Source: Sambucus nigra
Lineage: Eukaryota; Streptophyta; Magnoliopsida; Dipsacales; Adoxaceae
Direction of reading: 5' to 3'
Length of the DNA stretch: 64,000 nt
NCBI GenBank assembly: GCA_949130495.1
Contig: OX422214.1
Span: 3,146,046-3,210,045, forward strand
Shown: positions 56,596 through 64,000 of the stretch, in pieces
How the letters are laid out: each line of letters starts with the position of its first letter
Position numbering within the stretch: the first letter of the stretch is position 1
Notes under the pieces: model-generated
Database searches by the model: none
Seen by the model: the letters and a program-made list of their open reading frames with translations, nothing else
What the model was told of the DNA's origin: nothing
Position numbers and translations under genes: made by a program

Positions 56596-59227
56596 TGTAA
56601 TAACCCTCACTTTTGAGAAATTCATTTTTTATTATTTTACTGTGTGAAGTAATTATATAAAATAATGGATGAAGGAGTAAATATCAATTAAGTTGGTTAA
56701 TAAAGAATATTTACTAGATTGTTGCATATTTACTATTACGTGTATGTAAATATCATCATGTTACGTTTTATAGTGTCGTGTGCTTTAAACTGCATTTATG
56801 GTATAAATGAAGCCGGGACTTGAAATGACTTAAATATTTCTGGATGCTAATTTAGAGGGCGTAGTTAGTCCCGAAATAGTAAAGATAGTCAAAATAAGTG
56901 CCATATTGTATTTTTGGGTTTCGGGGGCTTTTGACTGGTATTGACTTAAATGTGTAGTTGCGAGTCATCTTAATGGTATATTCACATTTACAAACGGGAA
57001 TTAAGGATAGAGGCCCGTTTAAGTCTTGCACCTCGTTTTACTTTCTTAAGTGTGTATTTACTAAACCTAGAGAGAAAGAGAGAAGAAAAGAATTGTGGAG
57101 AAAAGAAGAGAAAGGAGAAGAATTGGAGATTTGAGGTTTGATCTTGCAGTCATCTTCCAAGAATCTGATATTTCAGTTTAAATCAAGTTTCTTACTTGCT
57201 AATATATGATTTGAGATGAATAAATTGTATTGATAGTTATGTATTGGTATCAATTGAACAAATGGGGATTTTAAGGATTTTGTGGTGTTTGAGCCCCCTA
57301 ATCATAGTTTAAATAGATGATGTGTGGAGAATAGGAGTTAGTATTCATGTAGGATGGTTTTGGTTAGCTTAATGGTGGTTGATGTGTGTAGAAATGGAGG
57401 AGAAATGGAATTTGGATAAACTAGGGTTCATAACCCGTAGCCCCATTCTTGGCAGACTCGCCCCTTCTTGCGAATCGATTCACTAAGGGGGAGGCTACAG
57501 GTCTGGGAACCCGAATCGATTATATTTAAGGCCGAATCGATTCGGACTTAGGCAAAATGTTGGTTTCTCCATCCGAATCGATTCGCTTTTGGGCGAATCG
57601 ATTCGGCCCTAGGGCGAATTGATTCGAAATCCTGTTGTTTTGAGTTATTTTTCTAACACAATTTTAACCCTTTTCTTTTAGGTTTACGACTTAGGAACCT
57701 TCTTTTATAAAGTAAACTTAGTGTCCTAGAGTCCTACATTAGTAATGAAACCACTCTAGGTTAGAAGGGGATAGTTGGGGCTTACTCTAGGGATTAGTAA
57801 ATAGATGATTAGGTATTTCTTTCCCTTAACAAGTTAGTTTGATATTACGAGATGTAGAATTAAACAATTGAGGAACTTTCGACACGTTATTGGGATATTC
57901 TAGACTTGGTGGTTTATAGCAACATCATAAATTCTTGGAGAATGAAAAAGGGGTATATTGATCATTGAGGTTATAATGATGGTATAAATTATATCTGACT
58001 CTGGATAAAATGTGAAGTATATATCAAAATGGGAATAAAATTGTAAAGGGTAATTTACATAAACACACCTATCTAAATGCTATCATAAGGGAAGTACGCG
58101 CATGAGGTGAAGTCCCTTGGCTAGTGAATGCAGGGTGAATATAGTCCTCGGCCATAGGACCGATTATTATGTATTGTGTATTTATTATTCGAAGTGAGGT
58201 AATTCCGGGTGTGGTTATGACTCACTGTCGAAGGTATATGGCCACTTCTCGACGTTGCGTTGTAGGATGCCTAGGTTGTCTTGTTTGATAGGCCCTCGAA
58301 GATGATAGCTATTTAGGGGGCCGTCCAGTGGGGAAACTCGGAAGGACGGTCTTAGAATCGTTGTATATGGTTGAATATAACTATTCTTGTTCAAGTGGGA
58401 CTTGATTTATGATAAAGTCCTCTAAGATAAAATGGTTTTAAATACAGTTCCAAATGATATTTGGGAATGGTGCAATGAAACGGTGTAAAAAATAATGGTG
58501 TTTTTTTAGTTAACAATGATTATTCACACCCTGTTGTATAATTGAATTAAATTTATAGTCATTCTAACTTCTTTAGTTTATGCTCTAAGATTGAGTAGGT
58601 AGATTCTTATCATTATCAATGATAATTATTGCTCATAATTGTCATACTCTTTATTCATCTGGTGATTATATAAAACCGGGCCCTAACCCGTTCATATTTC
58701 TTGTTGTGCATGAAACTTATATTCGCTCAGGTTTTCCGCCGCAAGGATGCTCGTATTGACTTCCCCATTCCAATGTCTTGGAGTTGCAACACCTTGCGGA
58801 TGTTGCAGGATATTTTGTTATAGACGCCTTAATTTTTGTATTCTAGTTATGATCGGGTTATTTATTCGTGCGTATGGCCCAAGCTTTTGTATTTGCCTAC
58901 TCTAATGTATTATGTAACTTAATGTAATTGTTGAATATAAGTTGTAAGAGTCTGTTAACCGACATCTTATTCGGTTATTGTGTTATATATATACTTTTCA
59001 GTTTACTTCTTGTAGATTTATCCACCTTCTCTTAAAATTTGGGTTGTTTAAATGCTTTTATTTCAATTTACATACAATATTTTGACAATCCGTTTTCCAA
59101 AATTATGGGTAGTTATCTCGTAAGCTTATTATATTTTTGGTGATGCTAAGAATGGACCATCTATGACCCCTGTTAATATTGGAGTATCGGGCTGGCCACC
59201 TCTTATTTTGATAAGCGGGTTGTCATA
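56596..59227 (+). repeat. Element G 3' LTR
   Basis: 2632 bases, tgtaataaccc...gttgtcata. The last CA has become TA. The palindrome cluster is present but eroded at 57469-57635. Confidence 0.9.
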
Positions 59228-59232
59228 ATTCA

Positions 59233-60327
59233 AAAACCTGATGTTTTAAATATGATAACATTACATACAGTAATAACTATCATATAAATATGAAAAAAAT
59301 TGTTAAACACGTTCTAGAAAATGTTAAAAACATTATGTTCATGGATATGGAATGTAGGGGTGTGAACAGATCGAGTAAGAGCATCACCTAATAATATCGT
59401 ACTAGTGCAAGATGCAAAACAACATTTCCTAAAAGTCAAACACTCAAATCAACTATGTGATAATATAAAAGAACTCAATCAGAGTCAATTCACTTAAATG
59501 ACATGCTTAGAAGTGACATGATTCTCATCCCATTAACAACATATAAAATGCAATAATTTTTATTATTGTGCAAACCCATTGATCTTCGACATATCACCCT
59601 CATGTGCAATTTTTTATATTCTCTCTATATAATGAAGGATTAATAATTAAATCTTTCTTTTCGAAGCATCAATGAAAACTAAACCATGCCTTGGCAATTT
59701 TTTGGTTCTACTATTTTAGGCTCTTTATCAATGGTGGCTTTTCACACAAAAGATTTTTCTTTTCGTGGGATGCTTCCCTTGCACTCTCATTTTGATATAT
59801 TCCACAAGCATGGGCAATGGTTCTTACATGCACAAAATCATTTTATATTGCTTTATCATTAGGTGGCAGGATTGATAAGAGAACATTAAACCTCACCCAA
59901 TAAGTGTAAAGAGGAACTAACATCCTCACGAATTCATGAAAGGTGCGTGCATATAAGCTAATGAGTTGAGGCCAACCATAAAGGATATATCATAAAAAAC
60001 CATCAAAACATCATGATAAAGCATAAAATGCACAAGTGAGACGATATCGAGACTAGCAACTTATTGTCAGTCACATGATAGTGGAATGCAATTTTGATAC
60101 TAATGTCTCACAAAACTATCCTAAAACAAAATATTTTTAAATTTTTTAAAACCTTTTGCAAAATAAACAACACTAAAAATATTTTTGAATTTTTAAATAA
60201 AATATATACAGAAACATAATCTAGTTCATAAGGAAAAGATAGACATTAATCTAACCCTAAACTAGGTAAAATATTCTAAACTTAGTCAAGGGAGCAAACC
60301 CCTAAGGATTTCCTAAGGTTCTTGAAC
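59233..60327 (-). other. Element E region downstream of pol
   Basis: Minus-strand non-coding DNA following the RNase H stop. A segment near 59745-59700 reads GAAAAGCCACCATT then AAAGAG, matching element C near 30935-30960. AT-rich runs near 60130-60210 also resemble C at 30430-30530. This supports assignment to a SIRE-like element. Confidence 0.55.
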
Positions 60328-60975
60328 CTAAGGGCATCTAAAGGTTTTGTTAAAGATATCGGTCAATTGACGTTCGATTCCTACAAAGCTTAAGGAGACG
60401 ACTTTTTCTTCGACTAACTTAACTAACTTATGGATATAGTGCTCACGAATCCAAAAATTCTTTATTCTAGAATGTTGGATGGGATTCCGGGATATATGAA
60501 TTACGCTCGTATTATCACAATAAGTAGTTATTGTGCCTTGGGATATACCATAATCCTCCAACATTTGTTTCATCCAAATGAGTTGTGTTCAAAAACTCCC
60601 GACAATAATATATTTTTCTTTTGCCATGGGTAAAGAAATGGAGTTTTTCTTTTTACTCATCCATGAGACATGTGCAATCCCAAAATAAAAACATCCACTA
60701 GAGGTGCTTTTGCAACCATCAATGTCTCTTTCCCAATCAGGATCCGAATATACTGAAAGACAATCATTGGTGTCAAAAAGAATACCGAATTCCAAAAGAC
60801 CACTTACATATTTGATTATACGTTTCATGGAACGTAAGTGTGACTCTTTTGGGGCAACCTGATAATGGGAACAAACTCCTACACAAAAAGAAATGTCGGT
60901 ACGACTAGCAGTTAAGTAGAGTAGACTAATTGTTATTGTAATACCCTGTAATTCTTTAGTAAAATATTTTGACAA
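60328..60975 (-). pseudogene. Element E copia RT end and RNase H, broken
   Basis: The minus-strand reading 60975-60589 has S-L-L-Y-L-T-A-S-R-T-D-I, P-K-E-S-H-L, and the RNase H part with Y-S-D-P-D-W, C-F-Y-F-G and V-S-W-M-S-K-K. After a short gap, 60573-60328 continues with M-K-Q-M-L-E-D-Y-G-I, Y-C-D-N-T-S and R-Q-L-T-D-I-F. This is the C-terminal end of a Ty1/copia polyprotein of SIRE type. The usual A-E-A-E-Y is K-E-K-Y, so it is also mutated. Upstream pol is cut off near 60936 by another sequence. Confidence 0.9.
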
Positions 60976-61402
60976 ATTTAAATTTGATATTTAAATCGTA
61001 ATTTGGGAATAAATTTAAATCAGACGAATTTAAATCTAGATGGGAAATTTTTTAAGTTAAAATAAACGATTATTTATGATTAAATAAATATAAAACGCAA
61101 CTGGACATAATGGGCTTGCGAGTGAAAAATAAATAACACATAAATAAAATTTGGGCGCGTGTCGTTTTAGCATAATAAAATGTCCAAGTGAAATAAAAAT
61201 ATTTGGGATGCGCTTTGGAGAGTGTTATAGACTCGGTTTAGTGTTTTAAATATTTAGAATTGGTCATGGGTCATATATATAAGTTGGGAAGCTTTTGGGC
61301 TAATTAGATTATGGGTTCGGGTCCATTTTGGGGTCCAAAAGTTGGGCGTATGGTCCAACTCAGGATTAGGCTCCTAATTAGAGGTTTAGTGGGGGTAAAC
61401 AA

Positions 61403-61428
61403 CTCCCCCCCTCCCCCCCCCTCCCCCC
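61403..61428. repeat. C-rich tract
   Basis: Runs of seven, nine and six C, each separated by a single T. The minus strand could form a G-quadruplex. No gene nearby. Confidence 0.85.
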
Positions 61429-62010
61429 AACTATTATTCCACAAACCTAAAAGTGTGGTTACGAGAGAAAATGGGAGAAACACCAAAGAAGGGAGAAAAA
61501 GGCTAATACAAAAGAGGAATCAAAGGGTTTCTCCTCTACATAATTAAAGGCAAGAATTTTCTTGCTTAGTCTATGTGTTTCAATTTATTTCTCAATGCAT
61601 AACGTTTATTCCCATTTTGATTTCTGGGATTTAAGGCTTGTTATATTTGATTGATGATGATGAATGTAACATGTAGAGGAAGAAATTTATATGTAGGAAT
61701 AGTCCCAGAAATTAAGTATTTAAAATCTGATTTTTGGGTACTAGATCTCCTTAAGTTTTGATGATAATTGGGAGACAAAATAAATGACTAATGTAAGGAC
61801 TGCTATGGTAATTAAAGAACTGATATTCATTCTATAAATCCCTAGTTTAATAACTCTATTAGCGAAATAAAGTGACGTTGAAATTGGAGAATGCTTCATT
61901 GTGATAAAAATCCCAACTATACTCATTAGCCCTAAATATATCCGTATTGAAATTGGTAGGCATGTATAACTGTTACCTGGGATTCATGAATGTGTTTTGG
62001 GTTTTAGAGG

Positions 62011-63105
62011 TGTAAGGACATATTTTTATAAGTCCGTTATCAATTTATTATGTCATATACTCCTACACCGTCAAAGATCATTCAAGAACAATCTACATCA
62101 AAACGGATCTAAATTAATCAAGTTCTTCATCATTCAAGACTCCGCAAAGTTTACTTTTAAATATCTTAACTTTACACTTACAGCTTTTGGGATATTAATA
62201 CAAAATATTTTCTAAGTGTTGGAGCGGACTTTTTCGTCAAAATTTGAGAATGAGTATTTTTTCTAAGTGTTGGAGCGGAGATTAAAATAATTTTTTTGAC
62301 GACCAGGTCATTCAAGCCAGATCAGCATCTCGTTCAAGCGAGATTGGTATGTCGCGCGATGTCGGTTGAAAGACACGGGTCCTTCGTTCCAGCGACACCT
62401 GTTTCTCGTTAGAACGAGCTCTAATACCGAGGCAACGTGTTTTCTTATAAATACTCATTAAATGTTTTCTTTTTCATTAAGAAGTCCTATCATTTTACAG
62501 AACAAAAAAACTGCGAAAGCATAATACTTTTGGCTTCTTCCTTTTAGGGTTTAATCCCTTTTTGTTTATAATTCACAAAAATCCCAATATGCTTTAGTGA
62601 ATTGTTTTTAGTGTTAAAGAACACACTTTGTTGTGGTTTAATCTTTGTGGGGAGAACTCTACAATCGGAGAGCTGCGTGCTATTGTGGAGGGAGTCCTTA
62701 TAAAGTTCACACTTGTGGAGAAATCGTTTTCTTCTTCATTGATGACCATCTGGAGTTCTTGCGAGAGATTCCAACCAACGATATTTCTAGTCGTTGCTTT
62801 GAAGGTTTGACGAAGACACCGTGCGTTACACTTGTGGGCAATTATTAGGTTGTATGTAAGTCAATGGTCTTGTGAATTCTTTAAAGTTCTAGAAATAAAA
62901 AGAGTTTTGCCCTTCGGGTATTTTTCCTTAAATTTGTGTCGCATGATTTAGCTATTTATGGTTTGACACACGCACACACATAATTGCATGTTTAGGGGAT
63001 GAAATATTTTTGGTTTATAAATAGAATCCAATTAAATAACATTTACTTGGAAACTTGCGAATTAATTTAAATCGGTATCACACACCGCATTTATTCGGTT
63101 TTACA
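62011..63105 (+). mobile_element. Solo LTR F, SIRE-like
   Basis: 1095 bases, TGTAAGGACA...GGTTTTACA, with exact five-base flanks agagg at 62006-62010 and 63106-63110. A dyad cluster lies at 62307-62420 and a TATA box (ttataaatac) at 62445-62454. The downstream word gagaactctacaatcggaga is shared with the LTRs of C. No internal sequence is left, so it arose by recombination between the LTRs of a former element. Confidence 0.85.
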
Positions 63106-64000
63106 AGAGGTTTTCTAAAGAAGTAGGTGTGGAAGAAGGGGAATTTGGTAAAATGGCATAAAATCGTTCAAATGAGGTTGGGCCTCATTCGAACGACTTG
63201 CAATGTCACATGAACGAGGGAGACAATCATTCGAGCGACCTGATGGATGGCTGATAATTCATTCCTTTTGGTTTTAGAATAAATTTTCTGAGTTAAAACG
63301 ATGGTTAACCGGGGTAGCATATGGGGAATAAAGGACAGTTATGTAAAGTTGGGGCTTGGGAAATTATGGTGGGTTAATAAATAAATGAAATGATATTATA
63401 CCCATATTTTAATTACAATTAATTACATTAAACTGGATGGTTTTGTCATTATATTGTTGGAATGGAATATAATAATTAATTTGATAATAAATTATTAATA
63501 GTTGGAAAAATGGTATGGACTTTGGATTGGAACTTATGGTAATTAAAGAGTCATTACCTTTACATATTATGTTGGAATAATAATATGTATTATATTATAT
63601 TTGTGTGTGGACATACCAGTGGATCTTCTTATCGGCTTAGGGGTTCGTCCGTTCGGGCCATTGACCACACGTCGGTACATGTGGGCTTGACGTTGTGTAG
63701 GCCATATAGGTACTACGTAGAGGCTCAAACCTTGAGCGGTAGGTATGGAACTAAACCTTCATGTATCACCACTGGGTATGGGCCGTATACAGGTGTCCTG
63801 CGTAGGGACTGACCATAACTTATGTGTGTTTTGTGGTGTCCGCTTAGGATGTTGGGATTCCTTCGGACTGCCCGCTTAGAATGTAAGGATTCCTTCGAAC
63901 TTGCCGATAGAGCACGAATTTGACACCAACGGTATATGCCCTTGTGCATCATATATATGTAAGGACATATATTATAAACTCCCTAGATATTATGGAAATA

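Larger units (their letters stand above)
49150..59227 (+). mobile_element. Element G: Tekay-type chromovirus, decayed
   Basis: 10078 bases with LTRs of 2625 and 2632 bases starting tgtaataaccc, an initiator-Met primer site, a polypurine tract and exact five-base duplications. Pol has RT, one RNase H, integrase and a chromodomain-like end. Long LTRs, the LTR start and the chromodomain fit the Tekay (Del) lineage. The first 165 aligned LTR bases differ at about six positions, so it is younger than A and older than B. Many stops interrupt the coding region. Confidence 0.9.
60937..64000 (+). repeat. Probable LTR I (Tekay-like), interrupted by F, runs off the window
   Basis: tgtaatacccTG begins at 60937, inside E's pol, and resembles the LTR start of G (tgtaataaccc). 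A GA-rich stretch (61465-61500) and a cttgctt word follow as in G. The part after F (63111-64000) has gagttaaa after a dyad cluster, as in G, and GC-richer DNA with repeated ggattcctt (63857, 63889). No coding region is seen, the right end is not in the window, and the assignment rests on resemblance only. Confidence 0.35.

Noticed and set aside
63957..63976. Second LTR of element F starting at 63957 (tgtaaggacatatatt)
   Set aside because: No polypurine tract precedes it, and F already has exact duplications as a solo LTR. The short match may be chance, or another copy cut by the window edge.

Overview
The window is a block of nested plant transposable elements, and I see no intact host gene. 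The evidence for an angiosperm is AT-rich DNA, Ty3/gypsy elements of the Tat type (with a second, archaeal-like RNase H) and of chromovirus types, Ty1/copia elements of SIRE type, hAT-like and foldback MITEs, a Helitron-like tail, and spliceosomal introns. The species cannot be named from the sequence.

Layout. Element A (1-12101, cut by the left edge) is a decayed Tat element. Unassigned AT-rich DNA follows (12102-13524). Element D is an old minus-strand chromovirus lying in pieces from 13525 to 38478. It is split by element B (15893-28017), a complete Tat element of the same family as A with LTRs that I read as identical and TSD acata. It is also split by element C (28086-35123), a SIRE-like element without pol, and by an hAT-like insertion (36440-38162) that itself holds a foldback MITE (36702-37101). 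A Tekay-like LTR remnant, H, follows (38479 to about 40080). Element E is a minus-strand SIRE-like copia element. I read it as one element cut into pieces (about 40081-42215, 48545-49149 and 59233-60936) by a Helitron-like insertion (to 48124), a MITE (48141-48536) and element G (49150-59227, a Tekay-type gypsy with 2.6 kb LTRs and TSD attca). The right end holds a probable further LTR, I (from 60937), interrupted by a solo SIRE-like LTR, F (62011-63105, TSD agagg).

How the parts work together. A and B have a convergent design. Gag-pol reads rightward from the 5' LTR. From a TATA box next to the 3' LTR, a multi-exon gene reads leftward. Its splice sites and an intronic poly(A) signal are the same in both copies, and in B it joins into a 1081-residue reading frame. 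Tandem hairpin or 67-bp repeats lie between the two converging 3' ends. C and E each carry an extra ORF related to plant transposon-protein domains, reading in the element's own direction. In both, a cluster of TCGTTCGAACGA-like dyads and a TATA box lie upstream of that ORF, matching the arrangement in the U3 of their own LTRs. I regard these accessory genes and dyad clusters as the most interesting content. Every reverse transcriptase gene is broken. B, the youngest element, carries three lesions in gag-pol, so it was either mobilised in trans or the sequence contains errors.
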